From assembly GCA_028565635.1 (NCBI GenBank), contig JAOXYB010019372.1, positions 1 through 17,888 of the forward strand: a stretch of DNA of 17,888 nucleotides. Direction: 5' to 3'. A program made the position numbers and the translations under genes. Below the pieces are notes generated by a model. That model searched no databases and was not told where the DNA came from. It saw nothing but the letters and a program-made list of their open reading frames with translations. Position 1 is the first letter of the stretch; every line of letters starts with the position of its first letter. Source of the stretch: Phoronis ovalis. Taxonomy: Eukaryota > Phoronida > Phoronidae. Positions 10,801 through 17,440 of this stretch are shown here, piece after piece.

Positions 10801-13172
10801 ATGACTTACTACCTCTTGGCAATGACATCACAATATATTCTAAGCAAAGACTTGGTTAAGATTTTGCCTACCGTTTATCTGTAGCTATAAAAAAAGTCAC
10901 TTGCTCTCCAACTTTAAGATTTTTATTTTCTCCTTCAGTATCCTCGAAACTAAATGGTAAGAAGAAGCATTCCCCCATGTTTTCATAGGAGACACGGCCA
11001 AGACCATCGGATAGGGAAAGAATTGTTCCCTGCAAGAAATTAAATAAGAAAAGTTCAAATAAAATAAAACCTAGAATACTGTTTAGCTAATATTGTCCAT
11101 CATGGCAGCAAGCATGTTTAATCAAAGTTACCATAAGTTCAGGGTAAGATGTTCTGAAAGTGGAAGCAGAATAAAATGTTTAGTAAACATTTGCAAAAAA
11201 TACTTTATTGTACTCAGCAAAATAGCTTACAAACTAGGTAAACAGAGGTGATATTAATATGTACAATATCCTGGCAAACAGCTGTTTTGCTAAGTAATGT
11301 TCACTGGGGGAACCTGTATATCAGGAACAGTCCATTTTGTTCACTGGTGAGAACCTGTAAATCACGAACAGTTCACTTTGTTCACTGGTGAGAGCCTGTA
11401 ATCAGGAACAGTTCATTTTGTTCACTGGTGAGAACCTGTAATAAGGAACAGTTCATTTTGTTTACTGATGAGAACCTGTAAATCAGGAACAGTCCATTTT
11501 GTCTTTAACTTTTCAATTTGGACTGGTCCCTCGGAGGTTGCTTCTGTGATCTGTTTTTGAACAAATTAAATATCACCTACACATGTTTAAAAAGAACTTT
11601 TAGATAAATTAACAAACAAAAGTATCTTACATGGTAACTGTGAATCAAATATACTTACATTTTTATTTTTAACAGCTTTAGCTTCAGCCACTATAGCACC
11701 AGTTACTGGCGTTTCACTAAGTAGCTCAGTTGTGTCAAAATCTTCATTTCTATTGACACAAACAGCTATTGGACGTCCTGTTCGGTTATCCTGTGATACT
11801 TGAAATTCTACATAATCTGCAAAACAGAAACAAGTTGAATTCTTAGAAAAGTCATGGCTTACCATTCACTACAGAGAGAGAGAGAGAGAGAGAGAGGGGG
11901 GAGGTACAGGGAATGGAAGGACAAAGGACAAATGTACTTTTAGTAAGGGAAACGTACACATAAACAACCAGTGAATCTCTAATAAATTAATTTAATAAAG
12001 TGTATGTAAACCAAGATGCCAGATTTAGTGAAGTATACAGTACCTCCTATTTTGACAGTGTCTATGTTACCACTATATTCACTAAAGTGGAAGAACAATC
12101 TAGCTTCACGTTCTAAACACTGAATAAACCCATAGGAATGCTGAAAAACAAGAATTCAGTATTACAGAACATTCAGTACATTGTGGATATAGTGTACAAT
12201 CACCTATCATCCTTTTTATTTAAAAAATTAATAATCCAATTATTATACTTCCTGATGTTTGAGATAGATGTGAGAACATGTCTAATGTATAAGCACATAA
12301 CTATATAAACAGAGACAGCCTACTAACTACTTTAGGAAACTACATTTTTTCTATTATACATATTTATTAGAGTTCTCGTAAATGTTACACTGTCGTTGTA
12401 TGAATTATAAAAAGTTACAATTTCTTTGAAGTGGGGCGATGATACTTTTAGCACTAGTTCAAAAACAACAAATTCCCACTTCCCATTCCCAATTAGAATT
12501 TTTTAAACAAATTTGACTGAATTTTATATTAGAAAATTTACCAGTTCATACTTACCGGGGCAAATCTTTATTATTGTTACCTAACAAATTTATGGTAATT
12601 GCATAATTACACCACACCATACTCACCAGGAGCTTTTCAACATTTCCTGTTTCTCGAGAACTAGTAATATTATTGTTGCTTCGTTGTGAAATTCTGGGAC
12701 TTTTGGCTCCGTGTGACGGCTGGTAGGCAAGGATGGCTGGATCTTGACTTGGTGGCAGGAAACCCTGCTAAATTACAATCATAGACAGTAAGTTTTTAAC
12801 ACCAGAATAGCTACAATCATCTGAAGGAGAAAAACGTAAAACCATTTTACAACCTACCAGTGCACAACTCTCGAAACTATTTTCTCATGCCTTGTAATTG
12901 GTTGTCAAATTTATCGACTTTGCAATGAGCTTCAGTGTTCTCCATAAAATAGTGTATACATACATGTTCCAGGGCCAATGATATTATTTATGTAAACCCC
13001 AAACAAGGATCTATAGATAAAATGTTGATAAATAATACATGGTTTATGTGCTAAAAAAGTTCATTGGTACCCTGGACAAGTAAAACTTTTTTGTGGAGAA
13101 CACCGAGCTTAAATGTATTACAAACACACAAACCTTCCACTGAGGATGTACTCCCTTCTTTGGAGATGTCAT
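4726..13172 (-). CDS. CSDE1: CSDE1 / UNR, multi-cold-shock-domain RNA-binding protein (18 coding exons, whole gene)
   Basis: This gene encodes the cytoplasmic RNA-binding protein Upstream of N-Ras, which in other animals controls translation and stability of target mRNAs, including IRES-driven translation and, in flies, msl-2 repression. Eighteen coding exons (listed separately) join with matching phases into 2,541 nt, giving 846 residues; human CSDE1 is about 798. Canonical cold-shock domains are marked by RNP1 (SYGFIQC ~62-68, NFGFIE ~254-259, GYGFIK ~418-423, NYGFIE ~583-588, YGFIQYE ~742-748), each followed by a RNP2-like FFH motif. Degenerate domains lie between them, as in the nine-domain model of UNR. 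A SUZ-C motif, RRQPKGPDGTKGF, sits at ~823-835. The start is the first in-frame ATG of exon 2, with G at -3. Introns range from 108 to 1,829 bp; those over 300 bp not described separately (after exons 2, 3, 6, 7, 8 and 17) show nothing recognisable beyond the repeats listed. The assignment is very secure; small uncertainties are exon 6 and the exon 9 donor. Confidence 0.96.
5167..5330 (-). CDS. CSDE1: CSDE1 exon 18: canonical CSD9, residues 742-796
   Basis: It encodes YGFIQYEAEEGKKLFFHLSE and IGDEVEFVVVQNQRNGKYSA, the fifth canonical cold-shock domain, close to human FGFINYE and QRTGKCSACN. It is 164 nt with acceptor GTCTTGTAG and donor ATCTC|GTAAGT. Confidence 0.95.
5745..5932 (-). CDS. CSDE1: CSDE1 exon 17: degenerate CSD8 and start of CSD9, residues 679-741
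   Basis: It encodes NYPYGIASLADKRDFLQKGD and then VRFQVAKVKATGK, matching human VYPFGIVGMANKGDCLQKGE. It ends AKVDSVKGQ, the first strand of CSD9. It is 188 nt; acceptor CTGTTGCAG and donor CAG|GTAAGT. Confidence 0.95.
6157..6262 (-). CDS. CSDE1: CSDE1 exon 16: start of CSD8, residues 644-679
   Basis: It encodes EVQQGNYNGIILRPMRIVNP and then DQEEYCGIVKVSGEG, equivalent to human IYSGKVIRPLRSVDP and TEYQGMIEIVEEG. It is 106 nt; acceptor CTGTTTTAG and donor GAG|GTAGGA. Confidence 0.93.
6263..7026 (-). other. CSDE1 intron 15, 764 bp
   Basis: This AT-rich intron lies between exons 15 and 16. I see no exon, repeat family or RNA gene in it. The GTATGT donor and CTGTTTTAG acceptor are clear. Confidence 0.7.
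7027..7153 (-). CDS. CSDE1: CSDE1 exon 15: end of CSD7, residues 601-643
   Basis: It encodes AFDGDPTDIDLGDEVEFALT and KLSAENIRKV, aligning with human EFSGDVDSLELGDMVEYSLS and KVSAEKVNK. It is 127 nt with a polypyrimidine acceptor TTTTTTTCAG and donor CTG|GTATGT. Confidence 0.95.
7304..7476 (-). CDS. CSDE1: CSDE1 exon 14: end of CSD6 and canonical CSD7 RNPs, residues 544-601
   Basis: It begins IEFQISEAKR and continues to GYVATLKDNYGFIE and KELFFHYS, the fourth canonical RNP pair, matching human GYVATLKDNFGFIE. It is 173 nt; acceptor CTATTTAG and donor ATAG|GTGAGT, splitting a Ser codon. Confidence 0.95.
7803..7928. repeat. nested inverted-repeat element in CSDE1 intron 13
   Basis: The outer arms GTGATCCTTCCAGG (7803-7816) and CCTGGGAGGATCCAC (7914-7928) pair with one mismatch and one extra base. 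Inside, GTGACACGTGCGT (7856-7868) pairs with ACGCACGTCAC (7889-7899). The segment is richer in G, C and CpG than the surrounding intron. It looks like a MITE or foldback insertion; no clear target duplication was found. The rest of this 696-bp intron shows nothing. Confidence 0.5.
8173..8294 (-). CDS. CSDE1: CSDE1 exon 13: degenerate CSD6, residues 503-543
   Basis: It encodes a Lys/Glu-rich stretch, then ETAGIISHTVD and LPKFGDK, equivalent to human EDGIIAY and SPQIGDK. It is 122 nt with acceptor TGTTTTAG and donor AAA|GTAAGA. Conservation is modest but both phases fit. Confidence 0.88.
8549..8684 (-). CDS. CSDE1: CSDE1 exon 12: end of CSD5, start of CSD6, residues 458-503
   Basis: It encodes IAIRIKYLPKGSIVFETVQE and YTGIIEKEPASHKSPS, matching human AIRIKKLPKGTVSF and the divergent Ser/Lys linker after it. 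It is 136 nt; acceptor GCTTTCAG and donor CCAT|GTAAGT. Confidence 0.93.
8871..9014 (-). CDS. CSDE1: CSDE1 exon 11: canonical CSD5, residues 410-457
   Basis: It encodes GIVAALKDGYGFIKCADREA and MFFHFSEMMD, the third canonical RNP1/RNP2 pair. The exon is symmetric (144 nt, phase 0 to 0); acceptor AATGTTTAG, donor CAG|GTAAAT. Confidence 0.95.
9279..9450 (-). CDS. CSDE1: CSDE1 exon 10: degenerate CSD4, residues 352-409
   Basis: It encodes THEISFGDKDQKGDYTLHPG and then VVFNLATDRRDKFQRATDIE, aligning with human LPFGDKDTK and STDRRDKLERATNIE. It is 172 nt; acceptor TATTTTCAG and donor GAAACA|GTAAGT. It joins directly to the GIVAA start of the next domain. Confidence 0.94.
9640..9809 (-). CDS. CSDE1: CSDE1 exon 9: end of CSD3, start of CSD4, residues 296-352
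   Basis: It encodes NKEVAVNIKSLPEGTVIF, equivalent to human GKEVATDVRLLPQGTVIF, then PGRIKYETAN. The acceptor is TTCTTACAG. The only donor that keeps frame with exon 10 is TG|GTCAGC, with C at +3, which is unusually weak. Reading on would stop 5 codons later. Confidence 0.88.
10223..10439 (-). CDS. CSDE1: CSDE1 exon 8: end of CSD2 and canonical CSD3, residues 223-295
   Basis: The exon carries RCKGVVCSIKENFGFIERDD and VKEIFFHYSEY, the second canonical RNP1/RNP2 pair, nearly identical to human. It then reads LGEDVEFSIQTRN. It is 217 nt with acceptor TCATTTTAG and donor AAT|GTGAGT. Confidence 0.95.
10872..11029 (-). CDS. CSDE1: CSDE1 exon 7: degenerate CSD2, residues 171-223
   Basis: The acceptor is TTTCTTGCAG and the donor CG|GTAGGC. 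It encodes GTILSLSDG and ECFFLPFSFEDTEG, corresponding to human GSVCYERNG and EVFYLTYTPEDVEG: the cold-shock fold without canonical RNP aromatics. It is 158 nt and ends with two bases of an Arg codon. Confidence 0.92.
11300..11501. repeat. five-copy 40-41 bp minisatellite spanning the exon 6 donor
   Basis: Five adjoining copies run 11300-11339, 11340-11380, 11381-11420, 11421-11460 and 11461-11501. Each has the plan TTCACTGGTGAGAACCTGTA, then ATCAGGAACAGTTCATTTTG, with a few substitutions. On the minus strand each unit includes CAGGTTCTC or a close variant. The copy nearest exon 6 supplies 26 nt of that exon and its splice donor. Confidence 0.9.
11476..11550 (-). CDS. CSDE1: CSDE1 exon 6: 25-residue possible cassette exon, residues 146-170
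   Basis: The acceptor is AAAAACAG and the donor TTACAG|GTTCTC. The exon is 75 nt, phase 0 to 0, encoding an ITEATSEGPVQIEKL linker and ending KWTVPDLQ. It occupies the place of the variable linker that is alternatively spliced in mammalian CSDE1, and skipping it keeps the frame. Its last 26 nt lie inside a five-copy minisatellite. It is the least conserved exon, and the splice sites are weaker than elsewhere, so it is less certain than its neighbours. Confidence 0.6.
11659..11816 (-). CDS. CSDE1: CSDE1 exon 5: end of CSD1 and linker, residues 93-145
   Basis: The acceptor is TTTTGCAG and the donor AAT|GTAAGT. It encodes DYVEFQVSQDNRTGRPIAV, matching the C-terminal strands of human CSD1, then an acidic linker and PVTGAIVAEAKAV, aligning with the start of the following degenerate domain. 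Length is 158 nt, phase 1 to 0. Confidence 0.93.
11873..11896. repeat. (AG)12 microsatellite, (CT)12 on the CSDE1 strand
   Basis: Twelve perfect AG units are followed by a G-run. On the transcribed minus strand it is a CT tract ending CTGTAG, about 55 nt before the exon 5 acceptor. CU repeats are a known binding preference of polypyrimidine-tract-binding proteins. Confidence 0.9.
12044..12140 (-). CDS. CSDE1: CSDE1 exon 4: CSD1 RNP motifs, residues 61-93
   Basis: The exon encodes HSYGFIQCLEREARLFFHFSE, containing RNP1 and RNP2 of the first canonical cold-shock domain, then an SGNIDTVKIG loop. It matches human CSDE1 closely. It is 97 nt, starting at phase 0 and ending after one base; donor GAG|GTACTG. 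Confidence 0.95.
12627..12767 (-). CDS. CSDE1: CSDE1 exon 3: disordered N-terminus into CSD1, residues 14-60
   Basis: The exon is 141 nt, phase 0 to 0, with donor CTG|GTGAGT. It encodes a Gln/Ser/Asn/Pro-rich linker ending in RETGNVEKLL, which aligns with human RETGVIEKLL at the first strand of CSD1. The acceptor reads TAGCAG, so splicing three bases later (12764) would remove one Gln. Confidence 0.9.
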
Positions 13173-13233
13173 AGCCTTTGAATTATTTTCTTTCTCAATA
13201 ACATCCACAAAATGTAGCCCTTGTACTTTGTTT
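13134..13233 (-). CDS. CSDE1: CSDE1 exon 2: 5' UTR end plus start codon, residues 1-13
   Basis: The acceptor is AATGTTTAG and the donor AAG|GTTTGT. The coding part starts at 13172 and reads MTSPKKGVHPQWK, ending in phase 0. PQWK followed by the next exon's QGFLPPSQ forms a basic and proline-rich N-terminal tail before cold-shock domain 1. The frame is open upstream to the exon border but has no other ATG. Confidence 0.75.
13169..13204 (-). CDS. uORF 3 in CSDE1 exon 2, stop overlaps the main start codon
   Basis: An ATG 32 nt before the CSDE1 start opens an 11-codon frame ending in TGA. The last bases read ATGA, so the uORF stop and the main AUG (13172) share three bases. This is the classic termination-reinitiation geometry. 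The uORF AUG has T at -3 (weak) while the main AUG has G at -3. Visible directly; function is inferred. Confidence 0.4.
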   Translation of the reverse strand: MLLRKKIIQRL

Positions 13234-15062
13234 CTAAACATTAAAAGGTTATGATTATGGTTTTGATTTTTGCAAGTCTTTGAGACATTTACATGCAAAT
13301 TACTACTGGTGGATAGGATACTTATTTATTTTTGGGTGGATGTTGTGTGAGATCTGGATAAAATTATGGCTTGGAGTGTACATACAATTTTTGGATATAC
13401 TTTCAAGAAAGGTAGCTGCAGAAACTTGGATTGCTTCACTGGTACTTTTAAACATTCGCTTAAAAACGGACTGCTTGCTAAAATTTGGATTGGGATTCCT
13501 GCTGTTGACAAACATTTGGAATTGGGTGTGGTGGCACATAATTTTCTTACAAACTGAGTATGTTCCCGGGGGTCATCACTAATCATCATATATATGGCAA
13601 AGGTCAATACTTCCCACTTAACATTCTTTCACAATGGGTTAAATGGAGTAGACTGATGCATGTAAATTCGGGATGTTTGATAAATATTTCCCTTGCATGC
13701 TGAAGAATCACTCAGCCTAAATTTTAGCTGCAGTAACTTTCAGCCTTAACTATATCCTAACTGGCATTAAGGCTGCAGTAGCACCTATATAAAATGTTGG
13801 GAATTCTGCACAGACAAATTTTCTGCTCACATTTTTATGCATTTTATGATGATAGACTGATATATTCCCATAAATCATTATATAAATATTTTGTTATGAA
13901 ACTTTTCATTAGTTATCTGAACACGTTTTTAAGAAATTTAGCAATCGTACCTGTTTTTGAAGTAAAGATTTACAACCATGTGAAAAAAATTCAGCCCATC
14001 TGTCATTATTAATCTCGCTACAGGATTTCACGGCAAGGATTTTTTAATGAAAAAATCCAATCAAAAGATCAGCTATTCTGTTTGAATGAGGACATATTTA
14101 AGCTTTATATGTATTTTTATAAAAATCATTTCATAGATTGACAAAACATTTTAAGAATTAAGGTGAAAATTGTCTGGGTTTTTTTTGCTGCGGTGTTTTC
14201 TGCATAAACAGTATTGATGCAACTACAATGTTTACGCAGGAAACCCTGTGGTTCCATTATATCGCCAGGGTTCATATAAAATCATCATTCAACATACAAC
14301 ATAATTCAGCTTCTATACAAAATTCTCTTGCAACATTATAAATTGCGAAAAACAGAACAGCCTTTACAGACAATGAGAAAAAACTAACTTTATTTGTTAC
14401 TTTTCTCTCATAGATACAGCCCCTCAGTATAATTCCTTTCAGTGTGTGCCTTGCTCTTCTTTCCAATAAGCTCTTTCAAATCTTGTATAACTTGAGTATA
14501 TTCTGGCGTTTCCAGAAAGTTAGTTGTTCAGTTTGATACAGGCAGAAAACATCGAAAATGTTTTCTTAATCTATTTTGTTATACACTAAAAAGATGAATT
14601 AAATAATAGTTTATTGTTTATGCTTGACAAGAACTAAGATTTTTATTTTATATCAGATTTTTTAAGAAACAGGTCAGGTGAAGTCACTGCGGTAAATATA
14701 TACTAAATTTCTAAAATATTTTTTTTTATTTCAAAAAATTGAACAAAAAACTTAATTAAAACAGTATCTCGACAGTTTATTTTCAAAATCTTGGACAATT
14801 AGATACAATCTGCGAAAAATCGGAGTATTAAAAGTTCTGTGTGAATCAGCTGATGGAGAACGCTGAAATTCGATACCATTTAAACTACGCAAAAACAAAG
14901 ACACACACTCGAAAACAGTTTAAAACAACGATGTTTAAAACAGGATTGTGTTAAGATACAAATAAATAAGTGCCTTTGTGTAAAGTTTAACAGATGGACC
15001 AACAATTTTACTTCTTTTAATTGTTTTCATGGAATCACGTAAAAAATTATAGAAAAATTTAC
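13234..15062 (-). other. CSDE1 intron 1, 1,829 bp, 5' UTR intron
   Basis: This is the longest intron, between the UTR exon and the start-codon exon. No further exon could be supported. It contains a stop-poor stretch around 13280-13607 with related GGATTG/GGAATTGG motifs but no recognisable protein. An alternative 5' UTR exon inside it cannot be excluded. Confidence 0.55.
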
Positions 15063-15063
15063 C

Positions 15064-15096
15064 TCAGCAAAGCACAGCACTGCAACCAGCCGCCAT
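15064..15096 (-). CDS. uORF 1 in CSDE1 leader, 10 codons plus stop
   Basis: The ATG lies inside CAAAATGGCGGC and opens MAAGCSAVLC, stopping at TGA one base before the exon 1 donor. A is at -3 and G at +4, so the context is strong. It would be translated only if the transcript starts upstream of it. Its role as a translational brake on CSDE1 is inference. Confidence 0.35.
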   Translation of the reverse strand: MAAGCSAVLC

Positions 15097-15100
15097 TTTG
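15089..15100 (-). promoter_or_regulatory. YY1-like / TISU-like element in CSDE1 exon 1
   Basis: The minus-strand CAAAATGGCGGC matches the YY1 core (AANATGGCGGC) and differs at one base from the TISU consensus SAASATGGCGGC. Such elements sit just downstream of start sites of housekeeping genes. Binding is inferred. Confidence 0.45.
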
Positions 15101-15120
15101 ACATATCTTTGTAACCTCGC

Positions 15121-15330
15121 TTCACAATCGAATTTTATCTTAACTTTTGTGTCTTTTATTTATGGCATAACTAAAATATTATCTAATCAAAATAGTACGA
15201 AATTATTATGAGGTTTTTTGCTTTAATTTGAAATCTTCAGTTGAGACAACTATTAGAATAATAATTACTTTTGAGGCTACAAATATTTCCGATGACGTCA
15301 TTCACAAACACAAATAGGAAAGGAACAGGA
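15121..15330. promoter_or_regulatory. putative bidirectional promoter of CSDE1 and CHMP2A
   Basis: The two genes are head to head and their recognisable 5' exons lie only about 200-250 bp apart, so this interval should initiate both. No clear TATA box is set at a fixed distance. A perfect CRE and an ETS-like site lie on the CHMP2A side, and the YY1-like site lies in the CSDE1 exon. Confidence 0.55.
15293..15300. promoter_or_regulatory. perfect CRE palindrome, TGACGTCA
   Basis: This is the full palindromic CREB/ATF binding consensus, located in the CSDE1-CHMP2A intergenic region. Its position within about 75 bp of the CHMP2A exon 1 donor fits a promoter-proximal element. An ETS-like ACAGGAAG follows at 15325-15332. 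Confidence 0.55.
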
Positions 15331-15368
15331 AGAAACTTGGGCACCTCGATCCAGTTTTCTTTTACACA
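15320..15368 (+). other. CHMP2A: CHMP2A exon 1, 5' untranslated (5' end not determined)
   Basis: The donor ACA|GTAAGT at 15369 is strong, and a matching acceptor, TTCTTTATTGTAG, lies at 15685, 19 bases before the CHMP2A start codon. A 317-bp intron in the leader is therefore likely. The transcription start is not visible. Confidence 0.5.
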
Positions 15369-15704
15369 GTAAGTAAGATATCACTAAACATAAAGTGTTC
15401 TTCTTGTGATCAATAAAACATTATTATTTCAATGCAAAGTTGGTACTTTTATGCAGACAAATTGAGAATTCGTGTATAAAAATAGATATATAATAATTGA
15501 GCATCAGAATTGAAATTGAATCTGCACTATTTACAATTCCTTGCATGACACTTAGTCATCAGTAGGTACATTTAAAGGTGGATATCTCGTTTTTAAAAAT
15601 ATTTTACATTTCAAATAGCTGTGATGGCCAAGTTGTATTAATCACTTCTACATAAAATTAATAGAAATTTAATTCTTTATTGTAGACAATATTAAATATT
15701 AAAA

Positions 15705-15878
15705 ATGCCTTTGGAATGGTTGTTTGGTCGAAAGAAAACCCCAGAGGAGATGCTTCGGCAAAACCAAAGGGCACTAAATAAAGCTATGAGAGACCTTGAC
15801 AGGGAACGATCTAAAATGGAACAGCAAGAAAAGAAAGTTATCAACGATATTAAGAAAATGGCAAAACAAGGTCAAATG
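15705..15878 (+). CDS. CHMP2A: CHMP2A coding exon 1, residues 1-58
   Basis: The exon begins at 15686 with 19 nt of leader. Its coding part ends AAGQGQM-type (KMAKQGQM) at ATG|GTAAGC, phase 0. It covers the membrane-inserting N-terminus and helix 1. Translation beyond 15878 is intron and should be ignored. Confidence 0.96.
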
Positions 15879-17360
15879 GTAAGCGACGAAAGGATGTCAA
15901 ATCAAATATTATATTATTGTATTAACATATCCTGTTAATGACTCTCTTGATGGGACGCTGTGAGCTCCGTTCATATATATATAGGATATAGATCACATAT
16001 TATCCATTGTCACATTGTCAAAGATTTATAATAAATATTTAAAATCCAATGAATAATTTGTTTGAGTTAATAATTCTATCACAGACTGTACGTACTTGCC
16101 TAAAATTATAATAACAATAAGAAAGTGGTTGCTGGAATTGTGTGCCTGTATCATTGTGATTAATTATTTATTCTTACTTAGGATGCAGTTAAAATAATGG
16201 CAAAAGATCTCGTACGAACACGACGATACGTAAAGAAATTTATTCTTATGAAAGCCAACATACAAGCCGTAGCACTAAAAATACAGACTTTGCGGTCAAC
16301 AAATGCTATGGCTCAAGCCATGAAAGGGGTTACCAAGGCAATGCAGACTATGAATAAACAGGTATTTTCATTTAGAAGTGTGTGTTTGCTTTTGATGGTT
16401 TAATTTCATAATTTAGAAATCCATTTAAAAATGTAAAGTATTTTTCATTTATCAGCTAGTATCAAGCTTGATTTTCCAAATGTTTTCTTCCCCAGTGCAT
16501 GCAGACTATTTGAAAGAAAATATCTTATTCCATTTGTATCATGGCAATTAAAGTATGATGAGAGTCAGTCCTTGGAAGCTGAATTTACAAGTTGATTTTA
16601 ATAGCAATATTTTATATTTTAGCTCAAATTACCAGAAATACAGAAAATAATGATGGAATTTGAGAAGCAGTCAGAAATAATGGATATGAAAGAAGAAATG
16701 ATGAATGATGCGGTGGATGATGTTATGGGTGATGAAGAGGATGAAGAAGAAAGTGAAGCCATTGTTTCACAAGTTCTGGATGAATTAGGTTTACAGATAG
16801 GAGACCAAATTGCAGGTATGCTTAGATGCTTAGCAATGTATTAATGCTTAGGCAAACATGGCCACGCCTCACTTGAGCTCACTGCGAAAAGATCTTGAAG
16901 CAAAATTATGGATAAACTCATCTATGTGCTATGCTCTCATAGCTGTATGAAACCACTGAAAAAGTGTAATTGTACAATTTGGTATTTGTTACTGTTTATG
17001 AATTGTTGTAAAGAAATATGCAAATGACAAGATTATTCACCCTTTCCATATTAAACTTAACACCAATTAGTGACTGAGAATCACTGCATTCACGGTATAG
17101 AATATGCTTTCAGATTTCCCCAATTATATGTTAAGCTTGAATTGCAATAGTTTGCCTACAATCTAGTTGTTAACACTTTTGTAGTCTGTCAAGTACTTCT
17201 ATGAAAATAATGCTAAATTTAAATTTTTAAAATTACAGAGTTACCATCTGCAAAAGGTTCCCTTGCACAAGCCCAAACAAGTAAACAACCACAGGCAGCA
17301 GCTGTTGGTGATGCGGATGCAGATTTAGAAGCTAGGTTAGAAAATCTGCGGAGACAGTAG
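15705..17360 (+). CDS. CHMP2A: CHMP2A / Vps2, ESCRT-III subunit (4 coding exons, whole gene)
   Basis: Charged multivesicular body protein 2A polymerises with other ESCRT-III subunits on membranes and recruits VPS4. It acts in multivesicular body formation, cytokinetic abscission and nuclear envelope or membrane repair. Four exons (15705-15878, 16182-16361, 16623-16815, 17239-17360) join in phase into 669 nt, giving 222 residues, exactly the human length. Landmarks are N-terminal MPLEWLFGRKKTPEEMLR, the basic helices with DIKKMAKQGQMDAVKIMAKD and LVRTRRYVKKF, the acidic GDEEDEEESEA stretch, and a C-terminal MIT-interacting motif (DLEARLENLRR, L212-x2-R215-L216-x2-L219). Divergence from human is mainly in the Ala/Gln-rich linker before that motif. 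No AATAAA is visible in the 3' flank. Confidence 0.98.
16182..16361 (+). CDS. CHMP2A: CHMP2A coding exon 2, residues 59-118
   Basis: The acceptor is TTCTTACTTAG and the donor CAG|GTATTT; 180 nt, phase 0 to 0. It encodes DAVKIMAKDLVRTRRYVKKF and MAQAMKGVTKAMQTMNKQ, the core of helix 2 and the start of the following helices. Confidence 0.96.
16623..16815 (+). CDS. CHMP2A: CHMP2A coding exon 3, residues 119-183
   Basis: The acceptor is TATATTTTAG and the donor GCAG|GTATGC; 193 nt. It encodes LKLPEIQKIMMEFEKQSEIM, the MKEEMMNDAVDDVMG helix, the acidic stretch and VSQVLDELGL, the autoinhibitory region of the family. Confidence 0.96.
17239..17360 (+). CDS. CHMP2A: CHMP2A coding exon 4, residues 183-222, stop
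   Basis: The acceptor is AAATTACAG; 122 nt. It encodes ELPSAKGSLAQAQ, a variable Ala/Gln linker and DADADLEARLENLRRQ, the MIT-interacting motif that binds VPS4, then TAG. Confidence 0.95.
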
Positions 17361-17426
17361 ACTCATCTGAACAGTAGACATTTGTTATTTACGCAGCTTG
17401 GATAACTACATTTGTATAAGATGCTA

Positions 17427-17440
17427 CTAGTATATACTAG
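17427..17440. repeat. perfect palindrome CTAGTATATACTAG in CHMP2A 3' UTR
   Basis: The 14 bases are fully self-complementary, and pairing resumes after one mismatch (GCT...AGC), giving a 20-base unit (17424-17443) 64 bp after the CHMP2A stop. It would form a small RNA hairpin in the 3' UTR. Confidence 0.6.

Larger units (their letters stand above)
15063..15120 (-). other. CSDE1: CSDE1 exon 1, 5' untranslated (5' end not determined)
   Basis: On the minus strand this segment ends in GCTGAG followed by GTAAAT, a good splice donor, and lies next to the intergenic CRE, where a CSDE1 first exon is expected. It cannot carry the main start, because the frame continuous with exon 2 has no ATG here. 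It contains CAAAATGGCGGC, which resembles a YY1 site and the TISU initiator. Two short upstream ORFs begin in it (ATG at 15096 and 15104). The transcription start is unknown, so the upper boundary is a placeholder. Confidence 0.55.

Noticed and set aside
14272-14466. 64-residue minus-strand frame in CSDE1 intron 1
   Set aside because: No family resemblance, and no splice sites that would connect it in frame to the CSDE1 start exon.
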